DNA of 22,113 bases from a virus, in IMG/VR virus record IMGVR_UViG_3300032093_000939, positions 1 to 22,113 of that record. One strand, 5' to 3'. The notes beneath the pieces are model-generated. The model did not search any database and was not told the origin of the DNA. It saw nothing but the letters and a program-made list of their open reading frames with translations. Positions 1 through 7,154 of the stretch are shown one piece after another (position 1 is the first letter of the stretch; each line of letters begins with the position of its first letter). The translations under genes and the position numbers were made by a program.

Positions 1-1
1 G

Positions 2-220
2 GAACTGGAATATCAGAATAAGTTTATTGAATATTGGCAGCACTTTTTAGACCGTGCTGCAAACTATCCTGATATTGTTACATTGGTTAATCATCTTTAT
101 GATGCAATGGACAACAGTGAAATTCCAGGAAAAGGAACTAAATTTCATAACGCTATTAAAGAAGTGAATGATAAGTTTCCAAGACCTGATGGTGAGCCAC
201 CGGTAAGAACTGATAAATAA
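2..220 (+). CDS. C-terminal fragment of an unidentified protein (5' end outside window)
   Basis: An open frame runs from the window edge to a TAA at 218-220 and gives 72 residues. The translation begins ELEYQNKFIEYW and ends GEPPVRTDK. It is rich in charged and aromatic residues and looks mostly alpha-helical up to about residue 58, followed by a proline-rich polar tail. This is unlike the glycine- and asparagine-rich beta proteins that follow, so it is probably the end of a different functional class. No start codon is visible and I do not recognise the family. The next gene starts 18 bases downstream on the same strand, so it is probably in the same late cluster. The antisense frame over it is treated as a shadow. 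Confidence 0.7.
   Translation, partial: ELEYQNKFIEYWQHFLDRAANYPDIVTLVNHLYDAMDNSEIPGKGTKFHNAIKEVNDKFPRPDGEPPVRTDK
212..219 (+). promoter_or_regulatory. Possible T4-type late promoter box (GATAAATA)
   Basis: GATAAATA differs at one base from the T4 late promoter box TATAAATA. It overlaps the end of the preceding gene and lies 19 bases before the ATG at 239. The match could be chance, because GAT AAA TAA simply encodes Asp-Lys-stop. Confidence 0.25.
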
Positions 221-238
221 AAACAAATAAGGAATTAA

Positions 239-604
239 ATGTCGTACATTGGAAATCAAGTAACATCTGTACCTTTTACTGCTGATGTTTTCAGTGGTAC
301 AGGTAGCGAAACGGTCTTTGGACCAATGATACGCATACCTGCTACTGCTGCTTCTGTGGCAGTTTTTGTTGATGGTTCTTATAAGACTCCAGGTGTCGAT
401 TATACATTAAATGTAGATTACCTTGTCTTTACAACACCACCAGCATCAGGTACAAATAATGTTGTTGCACACCATTTAGGTAATGGTGTCATGGCGACAC
501 AAGTTCCAGTCGATGGTTCAGTAACAGTAGCAAAATTTTCACCATCAGCAAATTCAAAAATTACAGGTTCGGGCTTAGTCGGCTCAATCATTTTCGGAGG
601 TTAA
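239..604 (+). CDS. Small beta-sandwich fibre-tip-like protein (121 aa)
   Basis: The ATG is preceded by AAGGA at 229-233. Residues about 10-85 show the pattern 'VFVDGSYKTPGVDYTL...YLVFTTPPASG', a small beta-sandwich common at the ends of phage fibres. The same pattern occurs three times in tandem near the C-terminus of the giant fibre encoded at 7155-12947. The tail, from 'VPVDGSVTVAKFS' to 'GSIIFGG', also parallels that fibre's own ending ('VIPDGSITSQKLS' to 'MSIVFGG'). The gene therefore looks like a free-standing copy of one fibre beta domain plus its C-terminal tail. A structural or receptor-contact role is inferred. No catalytic motif is visible. Its last codons (TTC GGA GGT) supply the ribosome binding site of the next gene. 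Confidence 0.8.
   Translation: MSYIGNQVTSVPFTADVFSGTGSETVFGPMIRIPATAASVAVFVDGSYKTPGVDYTLNVDYLVFTTPPASGTNNVVAHHLGNGVMATQVPVDGSVTVAKFSPSANSKITGSGLVGSIIFGG
596..600 (+). promoter_or_regulatory. Ribosome binding site GGAGG inside the upstream stop region
   Basis: GGAGG ends 7 bases before the ATG at 608. It is formed by the last two glycine codons of the previous gene (TTC GGA GGT TAA). The conserved protein ending FGG and the next gene's ribosome binding site therefore share the same bases, which suggests coupled translation. Confidence 0.65.
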
Positions 605-607
605 TAA

Positions 608-991
608 ATGGCTGCGCCAAACATTGTTAGCGTATTAGATATTAGAGGTAAAAGTAATGTCGCCAACATTACTACCGTTGCATCATCAGTAATTGTTAAT
701 CCCGTCAACTCAAATAAAGTGTTTAAAATTAACACACTGATTGTATCAAATGTTGACGGAACAAACGCTGGCAATGTATCAGTAGAACTGTTTAAATTTG
801 GCGCACAAAATTCAAGCACAGGTGTTGGTAACTCAGTTTATGCAATCGCAAACGTAGTTACTGTACCTGCCAAATCATCACTTGATATTCTGTCAAAATC
901 ACTTTACTTAGAAGAAGGTGATAATATCAGAGTCAGGGCTGATGCAAACAATCGTCTACACTTCATCTCATCGTTCGAAGAGATTAGCTAA
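608..991 (+). CDS. Small beta-rich structural protein (127 aa), function unknown
   Basis: The start is fixed by GGAGG at 596-600. The protein has alternating hydrophobic strands ('VFKINTLIVSNVDG', 'NVSVELFKFGAQ', 'NVVTVPAKSSLDIL', 'LYLEEGDNIRVRAD'). This resembles a compact beta-sandwich: the 'VPAKSSLDILSKSLYLEEGDNIRV' pattern recalls small phage proteins with a jelly-roll or Ig-like fold. There are no cysteines, no signal peptide and no membrane segment. It ends in a TAATG overlap with the glycine-rich gene that follows, so the two are probably translated together. It may be an accessory subunit of the fibre or baseplate periphery. That role is inferred from neighbours only. Confidence 0.75.
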   Translation: MAAPNIVSVLDIRGKSNVANITTVASSVIVNPVNSNKVFKINTLIVSNVDGTNAGNVSVELFKFGAQNSSTGVGNSVYAIANVVTVPAKSSLDILSKSLYLEEGDNIRVRADANNRLHFISSFEEIS

Positions 992-3576
992 TGCCTTTAG
1001 GTTTAAATGGCGGTTTGATTGGTCTAAACAACCCATCGTCATTTGTTGGCGCTTCGGGTATTTGGACACTTGACCAAATAGGTATCAGTAGACTTGCTGG
1101 CTTATGGCCAGACCCGTCTGTTGGTGTTCAGGTTTTCAATGAAAGTACAACCTGGGTAGCACCATCAGGTGTAACGCAGGTTGAATACCTTGTCGTTGCT
1201 GGTGGTGGTGCTGGTGGAACATTGGGTGGCGGTGGTGGTGCAGGTGGGTTTTTAAGTGGAACAAACTTAGTTGTTACACCAGGACAATTGTATACAATCG
1301 TTGTTGGTGCGGGTGGTGGCGCAGGAAATTTTGGTCCAGCAGCGTCTAGAGGCTCAAACGGTTCAAACTCTGGCATCTGGTCTTCGTCGCCATTTCCTGC
1401 TATTTGGGGAGTGGGTGGTGGTGCCGGTGGTGGTGATGATCCCAGTCCTTTGAATACTGCTGGATGTTCTGGCGGTTCGGGTGGTGGTGCAGGAAGAGTT
1501 GCTCCATTTCAAGGAGGTGCAGCCACACCAGGACAAGGATTTGGTGGTGGAAACGCCGTAACAGTTGGACCAGGTGATATCTCAGCGGGTGGAGGTGGTG
1601 CTGGTTCAGCAGGCACTTCTGGCACATCTAGCCCAGTGGTTGCTGGTGGTAATGGCGGTATAGGTATTTTCTCTTCTATTACTGGAGCCAATGTTGGTTA
1701 TGCTGGAGGTGGTGGTGGAGGTGCATATTTTTCGGCGACTATAAATGGTTTTGGTGGTGGTGGTAATCCTTCATATGGTGGAGGAAATTCTTCACCTGTG
1801 TTCACAACTACCACAGCACAAAGTGGTGCAAATAATTCGGGTGGTGGTGGTGGAGGTAGTTCTTATCAGGGTTCTCCTGTCAGTCAATATGGTAAAGCAG
1901 GTGGTGGCGCCTCTGGTGTAGTCATCCTCAAATGGCGATTCAACAATCCCGCTAATCAAGTTTTTGTCTTTGCAAACACAGGACAATTCAGAGTACCTGA
2001 TGGTGTAACATCAATTGATTATCTATTAGTCGCTGGAGGTGGTGGCGGTGGCGCTCGTATAGGTGGTGGCGGTGGTGCAGGTGGTTTATTGCAAGGTATG
2101 GGGTACTCCGTAGGACCAAATCAACTTTACACAATAACAATAGGTGCTGGTGGCTCAGCCGGCGCACATCCAGTCGCCGGTGGTAATGGAGTAAACACAA
2201 TCTTATCTGCTGGTAACACAGCTAATGCTCCATTATTCACGGCGATAGGTGGTGGGGGTGGTGCTGCAACCGATAGTGGTTATGGTAGAAATGGTGGTTC
2301 AGGTGGTGGTAATGGTAGAGGTATAAACAATACAACACCAGGAGGAAGAGCCACTCCCGGTCAGGGGTTTGATGGTGGTGCTGGTGGTAGTGTTTCTGGT
2401 AATAATAGTGACCGTTCTGGTGGAGGAGGTGGTGCTAGTGGCGCCGGCTTTGGTGGACCAGCAGCCTCACCAACGGGTTCTTCAAATGGTGGTATCGGAA
2501 TATTTTCGTCAATCACTGGTGCTAATGTTGGTTATGCAGGTGGGGGTGGTGGCGGCGCCTATGCAAACCCAACAAACGCACCTTTCGGACATTTTATTTG
2601 TGGTGGTGCAAATGGGGTGAATTCCCCATCAGCATCAACCGGTGGGAACGGTTTAACGAATCGTGGTGGCGGCGGCGGTGGTGGTGGTTATACCGATGCG
2701 GGTGCAACAGCTTATAATGGTGGCGCCGGCGGTTCTGGTTTTGCAGTCATCAAAGTTTCCTCTGTGCAAAACAAAATCGTAATCTTTTCTAACACAGCCA
2801 CATGGAACGTACCTGCTGGTGTAACAAGTGTTGAATATCTCATCGTCGGTGGTGGTGGTGCTGGAGGCACTGACGGTGGTACTGGTGCTGGTGCAGGCGG
2901 TGGTGGTGCTGGTGGTTTTAGAACAAGTCCGGCACTAACAGTTACACCTGGAGCAACAATGACCATCAGTGTTGGTGGTGGTGGAGCAGCAGGCGCACCT
3001 TCACCTGGCGCACAATCTACAAACGGTTCTAATTCAGGTATTTTTGGTTCTTCACCATTTACTGCTGTATGGTCATCAGGTGGTGGTAGAGGTGGTGGTT
3101 ATTCCGCACCAGCATATTATGCAGCAATGTCGGGTGGTTCTGGTGGTGGCGCCACTGGCTATATTCAAGTAACAGGTGCGCCAGGTAATCTTGGTGGTTA
3201 TTCACCTTCAGAGGGTAGTGCGGGTGGATCAACTCCTGGTGGCGCACAATACGCTGGTGCCGGCGGTGGTGGTGCTGGTGGTGTAGGACAAAATGGAACT
3301 GGTCCAGCAGCAGGTAATGGCGGCATAGGAATATTCTCATCAATTTCCGGATCAAACACAGGTTATGCTGCTGGCGGTGGCGGTGGTGGAAACAATACTG
3401 ATGGTCCTGGTGCTGATGGTGGCATGGGTATAGGCGGTCGTGGTGGCACAGGACCTGCCACTAGTGGAACTACTGGAGCTGCTGCCACTGGTAGTGGTGG
3501 CGGCGGTGGTGTTGAAAACTCAGGAACAACAGGTGGTTCTGGTGGTGGCGGTATCGTCATTCTCAAATGGACATAA
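991..3576 (+). CDS. Glycine-rich three-module fibre/adhesin protein, copy 1 (861 aa)
   Basis: The ATG overlaps the preceding stop (TAATG). Residues 1-44 form an N-terminal segment ('NGGLIGLNN...GIWTLDQI...LWPDPSVGVQVF') shared with the next gene and probably an attachment element. Three modules follow at about residues 45-318, 322-590 and 594-861. Each opens with 'F-x-x-T-x-x-W/F-x-V/A-P-x-G-V-T-x-V/I-x-YL', then a long tract of GGG runs, an inner 'NGGIGIFSSITGAN' element, and a closing strand such as 'GVVILKW'. The last module ends VILKWT. These are glycine-rich phage domains. In the T4-like phage S16 adhesin gp38, glycine-rich stretches pack as polyglycine-II helices, and a similar fold with receptor contact is inferred here. 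Module 2 is much closer to module 2 of the distant copy at 14219-16666 than to its own neighbours. Confidence 0.8.
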   Translation: MPLGLNGGLIGLNNPSSFVGASGIWTLDQIGISRLAGLWPDPSVGVQVFNESTTWVAPSGVTQVEYLVVAGGGAGGTLGGGGGAGGFLSGTNLVVTPGQLYTIVVGAGGGAGNFGPAASRGSNGSNSGIWSSSPFPAIWGVGGGAGGGDDPSPLNTAGCSGGSGGGAGRVAPFQGGAATPGQGFGGGNAVTVGPGDISAGGGGAGSAGTSGTSSPVVAGGNGGIGIFSSITGANVGYAGGGGGGAYFSATINGFGGGGNPSYGGGNSSPVFTTTTAQSGANNSGGGGGGSSYQGSPVSQYGKAGGGASGVVILKWRFNNPANQVFVFANTGQFRVPDGVTSIDYLLVAGGGGGGARIGGGGGAGGLLQGMGYSVGPNQLYTITIGAGGSAGAHPVAGGNGVNTILSAGNTANAPLFTAIGGGGGAATDSGYGRNGGSGGGNGRGINNTTPGGRATPGQGFDGGAGGSVSGNNSDRSGGGGGASGAGFGGPAASPTGSSNGGIGIFSSITGANVGYAGGGGGGAYANPTNAPFGHFICGGANGVNSPSASTGGNGLTNRGGGGGGGGYTDAGATAYNGGAGGSGFAVIKVSSVQNKIVIFSNTATWNVPAGVTSVEYLIVGGGGAGGTDGGTGAGAGGGGAGGFRTSPALTVTPGATMTISVGGGGAAGAPSPGAQSTNGSNSGIFGSSPFTAVWSSGGGRGGGYSAPAYYAAMSGGSGGGATGYIQVTGAPGNLGGYSPSEGSAGGSTPGGAQYAGAGGGGAGGVGQNGTGPAAGNGGIGIFSSISGSNTGYAAGGGGGGNNTDGPGADGGMGIGGRGGTGPATSGTTGAAATGSGGGGGVENSGTTGGSGGGGIVILKWT
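1123..3573 (+). repeat. Three tandem glycine-rich modules (about 270 residues each) in copy 1
   Basis: The units start near 1123, 1954 and 2770. Each has an opening strand pair, GGT/GGC/GGA tracts, the 'IFSSITGANVGY' type element and a closing 'VI(L/K)' strand. The copies are diverged at DNA level but clearly homologous in protein. The coding strand is strongly biased to G, and the antisense proline-rich frames are a by-product. Confidence 0.8.
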
Positions 3577-3579
3577 CAA

Positions 3580-6048
3580 ATGGCAATTAGTAGAAGATTT
3601 AATGGTGGTATAATTGGTGTTAGAAATATTTCTACACCTATTTCTGCTGTGGGTATGTGGACAACTAATGAAATTCAATTAGCAAAAATATCCAATCTGT
3701 GGCCAGACCCACCTGTTGGTGTTCAAGTTTTCACGACAAGTTCATCGTGGGTGGCCCCAACGGGTGTGTCGGAAGTTGAATATCTTGTTGTTGGTGGTGG
3801 AGGTGGCGGTGGTTACGGTGGTGTTGGTGGTGGCGGCGGTGGCGCCGGTGGTGTTTTACAAGGCACCAATCTTTCTGTGACACCGGGACAAACTTATACA
3901 ATTACAATTGGTGGAGGTGGCGCAACATCAGACTATAACGCTGAAGGTAAAATAGGTTCAAACTCTTCATTAACTGCTGGTGCTCCATTTTCAAATGTAG
4001 TCGCTTTTGGTGGAGGCGGCGGACATCAATATGTTCCACCTGTTGTGATTGGTTCTTCTGGTGGTAATCAAGGCACAAACACTCAAATTATAACAGTAAA
4101 TACACTCAGCCAAGGAAATCGTGGAGGTGGCGGACAACCCGGCACTGGCTATTCGGGTGGTGGCGGCGGCGGTGCTGGTGGAAATGGATTTAATGGTGCT
4201 TCTGGAGTTGGTGGTAATGGTGGTGTAGGAATATTTTCTACGATTACTGGTTCAAATACAGCATATGCTGGAGGTGGTGCGGGTGGTGGTCCTGGACAAT
4301 TTTCTGCACCTACTGCACCGGGCGCAAGGGGTGGTGCTGGTGGTGGTGGAAATGGAGCGGTCAGTGACCCTGGTGACGGTACAGAAGGAGTAATCAACAC
4401 TGGTGGTGGTGGTGGCGGACATCGTGGTGGTTCTGGTATTGGTGGAAGAGCAGGTGGCTCCGGCGTAGTCATTCTCAGATGGCGTTTCAACAATCCTGCC
4501 AATCAAATTTTCTTTTTTGCAAATACAGGTCAGTTTAGAGTTCCTGAAGGTGTAACAACAATTGATTATCTATTAGTGGGCGGTGGCGGCGGTGGTGGAT
4601 CAAGCAGAGGCGGTGGTGGTGGTGCGGGTGGTTTATTGCAGGGCACCAATTTCCCTGTAAATGTAAACGACATATACACAATTACCATTGGTGCAGGCGG
4701 TGCAGGAGCATCTTCAAACGGCACAAGAGGTTCTAATGGTGGTAATTCTATTTTTAGCACCCTTGTTAGCATTGGCGGCGGTGGCGGTGGTGGAGATAAT
4801 GGTGGTGCTGGTCAAAATTTTGGACTCTCCGGTGGTTCGGGTGGTGGTGGGTCTGGGACATTTGGTGTTCAATTAGGTGGTTTAGGAACTTTAGGTCAAG
4901 GAAATAATGGAGGCAGCAGTTTTGATGGGGGTTCACGTTCAGCGGGTGGCGGCGGTGGTGCGGGTGCTGTTGGCTCCAATGGGACTTCAAGTGTTTCTGG
5001 TGCTGGTGGAGTAGGAGCATTTTCAACAATTACTGGTTCAAACACAGCATATGCTGGTGGTGGTGGAGGTGGTGCTGGAGATTCTCCGGGCACCGCCGGT
5101 AATGGTGGTACGGGTGGTGGTGGACAAGGAAGTGATGCAACAAGAAATGCAACTGCTGGCGCAAACACAACAGGTGGTGGTGGCGGTGGTAAAGGAACAA
5201 CTTATTTAAGCACAAATGCTGGCGGTGCGGGTGGCTCAGGTTTTGCAGTTATCAAAGTTTCTGGTACACAAAACAAACTGGCAATTTTCTCAAACACTGC
5301 TGCATGGACTGCTCCAGAAGGCGTCATAAGTGTAGAATATTTAATTGTTGCTGGTGGTGGCGGTGGTGGTACCGTTGGTGGCGGCGGTGGCGGCGGTGGT
5401 GGGTATAGAACATCGTCCAGTTTGGCTGTGACTCCAAGACAAACATACACTGTTGTTGTTGGTGGCGGTGGTGGCGGTGCTATCTTCCCAATATTTCAAG
5501 GTTCAAACGGCTCAAATTCTGGAATTTATGGTACATCACCATTTCCTTCTGTTTGGTCTGAAGGTGGTGGCGGTGGGGGTGGCGGATTTTCTACACCACA
5601 GGGTGATGGTAGAAGTGGTGGTTCAGGTGGTGGTGGAGGATGTCCAGGCAGTGGTTATTCAAATGGCGGTGACGGAATAGGTGCGCCTGGTGTATCGGGG
5701 CAAGGCAACTCTGGTGGAACAGGTCGTCACAACCCAGGATTTTTTGCATACACCGCTGGTGGTGGTGGTGCTGGTGGTTCTGGAGGAAGCGCACCAGTTA
5801 ATTTTGGTGGCGTAGGAGCGTTTTCTTCAATTACAGGAGCAAACACTGGTTATTCTGGTGGTGGAGGGGGCTCTGCTGCATCAGCCGGTGCCGGCACAGG
5901 TGGAAGTGGTGGAGGTGCCAATGGTGGACCTAATGGTAATGGTTTTTCCTCAAACAATTTCACTGGTGGAGGCGGTGGTGGTGGCTATTTCCCGAACTTT
6001 AACGGAGGTTCTGGTGGCTCTGGTATTGTTATTCTCAAATGGACATAA
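3580..6048 (+). CDS. Glycine-rich three-module fibre/adhesin protein, copy 2 (822 aa)
   Basis: It begins 3 bases after the stop of copy 1 with no obvious ribosome binding site, so coupled translation is likely. Residues 1-46 ('FNGGIIGVRN...GMWTTNEI...LWPDPPVGVQVF') match the N-terminal segment of copy 1. The modules lie at about residues 47-305, 308-562 and 565-822. The first junction, 'VILRWRFNNPANQ', is almost the same as in copy 1 ('VILKWRFNNPANQ'), and the protein ends VILKWT. The interior loops are much diverged, as expected if these regions face selection by host receptors. It is probably a tail-fibre or baseplate-edge adhesin. The pair is a tandem gene duplication. No chaperone or enzymatic domain is visible. 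Confidence 0.8.
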   Translation: MAISRRFNGGIIGVRNISTPISAVGMWTTNEIQLAKISNLWPDPPVGVQVFTTSSSWVAPTGVSEVEYLVVGGGGGGGYGGVGGGGGGAGGVLQGTNLSVTPGQTYTITIGGGGATSDYNAEGKIGSNSSLTAGAPFSNVVAFGGGGGHQYVPPVVIGSSGGNQGTNTQIITVNTLSQGNRGGGGQPGTGYSGGGGGGAGGNGFNGASGVGGNGGVGIFSTITGSNTAYAGGGAGGGPGQFSAPTAPGARGGAGGGGNGAVSDPGDGTEGVINTGGGGGGHRGGSGIGGRAGGSGVVILRWRFNNPANQIFFFANTGQFRVPEGVTTIDYLLVGGGGGGGSSRGGGGGAGGLLQGTNFPVNVNDIYTITIGAGGAGASSNGTRGSNGGNSIFSTLVSIGGGGGGGDNGGAGQNFGLSGGSGGGGSGTFGVQLGGLGTLGQGNNGGSSFDGGSRSAGGGGGAGAVGSNGTSSVSGAGGVGAFSTITGSNTAYAGGGGGGAGDSPGTAGNGGTGGGGQGSDATRNATAGANTTGGGGGGKGTTYLSTNAGGAGGSGFAVIKVSGTQNKLAIFSNTAAWTAPEGVISVEYLIVAGGGGGGTVGGGGGGGGGYRTSSSLAVTPRQTYTVVVGGGGGGAIFPIFQGSNGSNSGIYGTSPFPSVWSEGGGGGGGGFSTPQGDGRSGGSGGGGGCPGSGYSNGGDGIGAPGVSGQGNSGGTGRHNPGFFAYTAGGGGAGGSGGSAPVNFGGVGAFSSITGANTGYSGGGGGSAASAGAGTGGSGGGANGGPNGNGFSSNNFTGGGGGGGYFPNFNGGSGGSGIVILKWT
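3718..6045 (+). repeat. Three tandem glycine-rich modules in copy 2
   Basis: The units begin near 3718, 4501 and 5272. They follow the same scheme as copy 1, with 'GIFSTITGSNTAYAGGG' in modules 1 and 2 and 'GAFSSITGANTGYSGGG' in module 3. Runs of GGN codons reach eight or more glycines near 5340-5400. Confidence 0.75.
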
Positions 6049-6055
6049 ATAGATT

Positions 6056-6063
6056 TATAAATA
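6056..6063 (+). promoter_or_regulatory. T4-type late promoter box TATAAATA
   Basis: This is an exact match to the T4 late promoter -10 box. It sits in the 51-base gap between two genes, 36 bases before the ATG at 6100. A near copy (CATAAATA, 6044-6051) overlaps the end of the upstream gene. T4 late promoters need only this box, the phage late sigma factor and the sliding clamp, so the absence of a -35 element is expected. Confidence 0.6.
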
Positions 6064-6099
6064 CAAAGTAACTTTTTAAACAAAGAGGGAGTTTTACAA

Positions 6100-6489
6100 A
6101 TGGCACATTTTGCACAACTTGATGATAACAATGTAGTAACACAGGTCATTGTTGTGTCTAACAATGAACTGCTTGACGCTGGTGGTCAAGAACGTGAAGA
6201 AATGGGTATTGGTTTTTGCCAAAGATTGTTCGGTGGCAATTGGAAGCAAACATCATACAATCACAACTTCCGTAAGCGTTATGCAGGTATCGGTTATACA
6301 TACAATGCAGAACTTGATGCATTCGTTCCACCTAAACCATTTGCTTCATGGGTGTTAAACACAGAAGAAGCAAATTGGGAAGCACCTGTACCACAGCCAG
6401 CAGACATGGGTATAGGTGAAGGTAAGAAAATGTATTCATGGGATGAAGAAACAACTTCATGGAAAGAAGTTGAAGAGCAACCAGCATAA
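6100..6489 (+). CDS. Uncharacterised protein of a type common in marine T4-like phages (129 aa)
   Basis: The ATG follows a GAGGGAG-like ribosome binding site. The sequence 'MAHFAQLDDNNVVTQVIVVSN' opens a protein with 'GIGFCQRLFGGNWKQTSYN', 'RKRYAGIGYTYN', 'FVPPKPFASWVLN' and a C-terminal acidic stretch 'YSWDEETTSWKEVEEQPA'. I recognise this pattern from many marine T4-like phage genomes, where it is usually listed as hypothetical. The alternating W/Y/F and P residues suggest a small beta-rich structural or fibre-associated protein. No enzymatic motif is visible. It has its own late promoter box upstream and an intrinsic terminator 22 bases after the stop, so it can be made as a single-gene transcript or as the end of the glycine-rich operon. 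Confidence 0.85.
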   Translation: MAHFAQLDDNNVVTQVIVVSNNELLDAGGQEREEMGIGFCQRLFGGNWKQTSYNHNFRKRYAGIGYTYNAELDAFVPPKPFASWVLNTEEANWEAPVPQPADMGIGEGKKMYSWDEETTSWKEVEEQPA

Positions 6490-6510
6490 CATTGTTTTTC
6501 ATTTTTAAAA

Positions 6511-6540
6511 TAAAAACCCCGCTTGTCGGGGTTTTTTATT
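6511..6540 (+). terminator. Intrinsic transcription terminator
   Basis: The stem is AAAAACCCCG (6512-6521) paired with CGGGGTTTTT (6527-6536), with the loop CTTGT, followed by further T residues. The A-run before and T-run after make it possibly active on both strands, although no minus-strand gene is seen. It closes the first fibre operon. Confidence 0.9.
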
Positions 6541-6556
6541 AGCGGTACAAGATTGA

Positions 6557-6563
6557 CTAAATA
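6557..6563 (+). promoter_or_regulatory. Late-promoter-like box CTAAATA
   Basis: CTAAATA lies between the terminator and the TTG start at 6585. The same heptamer occurs in two other intergenic leaders (12950-12956 and 22018-22024). It matches the right half of TATAAATA and its placement directly after a terminator supports promoter function. Confidence 0.5.
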
Positions 6564-6572
6564 CACGATTAG

Positions 6573-6578
6573 AAGGAG
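6573..6578 (+). promoter_or_regulatory. Strong ribosome binding site AAGGAG that sets a TTG start
   Basis: AAGGAG lies 6 bases before TTG at 6585. An in-frame stop (TAG, 6570-6572) rules out an upstream start and no in-frame ATG occurs near the N-terminus, so TTG is the likely start. Confidence 0.8.
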
Positions 6579-6584
6579 ATAGTC

Positions 6585-6920
6585 TTGGCTGCTTACGTAG
6601 AAATTACCATTGAGCAAGGTGCAAACCTAACATCAACCGTCACAGTGAATGATACACAAGGTGACTCTGTAAACCTTACAACATATTCTGCATCGGCACA
6701 ATTACGCAAATCATATTATTCTTCATCAGCAAATACACTCACAGCAACAATTACTGGTAATGCCAACGGTCAAATCACATTATCAATGACCGCTGCGAAT
6801 ACATCAAGTCTAACACCAGGTCGTTATGTTTATGATTTGATTATTAGAAACTCAGTTGACAATTCTGTGACCCGTGTAGTAGAAGGCACTGCTGTTGTTC
6901 TTCCATCCGTTACGAGGTAA
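6585..6920 (+). CDS. Ig-like (BppU N-terminal type) baseplate or fibre structural protein (111 aa)
   Basis: The start is TTG, fixed by the ribosome binding site at 6573-6578. The sequence runs 'IEQGANLTSTVTVND', 'GDSVNLTTYSASAQLRKS', 'GQITLSMTAANTSSLTPGRYVYDLI', 'VVEGTAVVLPSVTR'. This is the pattern of the Ig-like domain at the start of baseplate upper protein BppU and of small structural proteins in marine phages: 'NLTgYtA..qiRks' followed by 'G.itLs.t...t..l..GrYvYDl'. It is probably a virion surface protein at the baseplate or fibre base. It opens the second transcription unit after the terminator. The next gene starts 3 bases after the stop, and both lead into the giant fibre gene. Confidence 0.8.
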   Translation: MAAYVEITIEQGANLTSTVTVNDTQGDSVNLTTYSASAQLRKSYYSSSANTLTATITGNANGQITLSMTAANTSSLTPGRYVYDLIIRNSVDNSVTRVVEGTAVVLPSVTR

Positions 6921-6923
6921 GTC

Positions 6924-7145
6924 ATGCCAGATTTAGGTAAAGTCACGGTTTTTCAACCAAATAGAACAACGCTTGTATCACCAAATTATAAACCAAAACC
7001 AAACGTTACTTTAGCTGAGATAAACGATGTATCAACTGAGGATGTTCAAGATGGTGACTCTTTAGTTTACAGTTCAGCCAATAATCGTTTTGAAATGAAA
7101 ATTGCTACTACCGTTTTAGAAAAACTTGACGGTGGATTATTCTAA
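6924..7145 (+). CDS. Small linker-type structural protein (73 aa)
   Basis: The ATG follows ACGAGGTAAG, so the ribosome binding site is partly inside the previous gene. The N-terminal part is proline- and asparagine-rich. The core 'LAEINDVSTEDVQDGDSLVYSSANNRFEMK' is the 'd-V-d-t...v-q-d-G-D-x-L-v-Y...n-x-F' repeat seen in many phage fibre proteins, and the end 'LEKLDGGLF' resembles the '...DGGtF' ending of marine phage virion proteins. It is small enough to be a connector between the baseplate and the giant fibre encoded 9 bases downstream. That role is inferred from sequence type and position only. Confidence 0.75.
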   Translation: MPDLGKVTVFQPNRTTLVSPNYKPKPNVTLAEINDVSTEDVQDGDSLVYSSANNRFEMKIATTVLEKLDGGLF

Positions 7146-7154
7146 GAATTACAA

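Noticed and set aside
47-259. Antisense 70-codon frame across the first gene junction
   Set aside because: It crosses two supported plus-strand genes and the gap between them. No ribosome binding site or recognisable protein.
1128-1376. Antisense proline-rich frames opposite the glycine-rich genes (also near 3363-3566, 4149-4502, 14470-14724)
   Set aside because: GGN codons read backwards give CCN proline codons and few stops. The frames have no ribosome binding sites and no known similarity, so they are by-products of base composition.
6294-6617. Antisense 107-codon frame across the terminator
   Set aside because: It reads through the intrinsic terminator and overlaps two well-supported genes. 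Composition is not protein-like.
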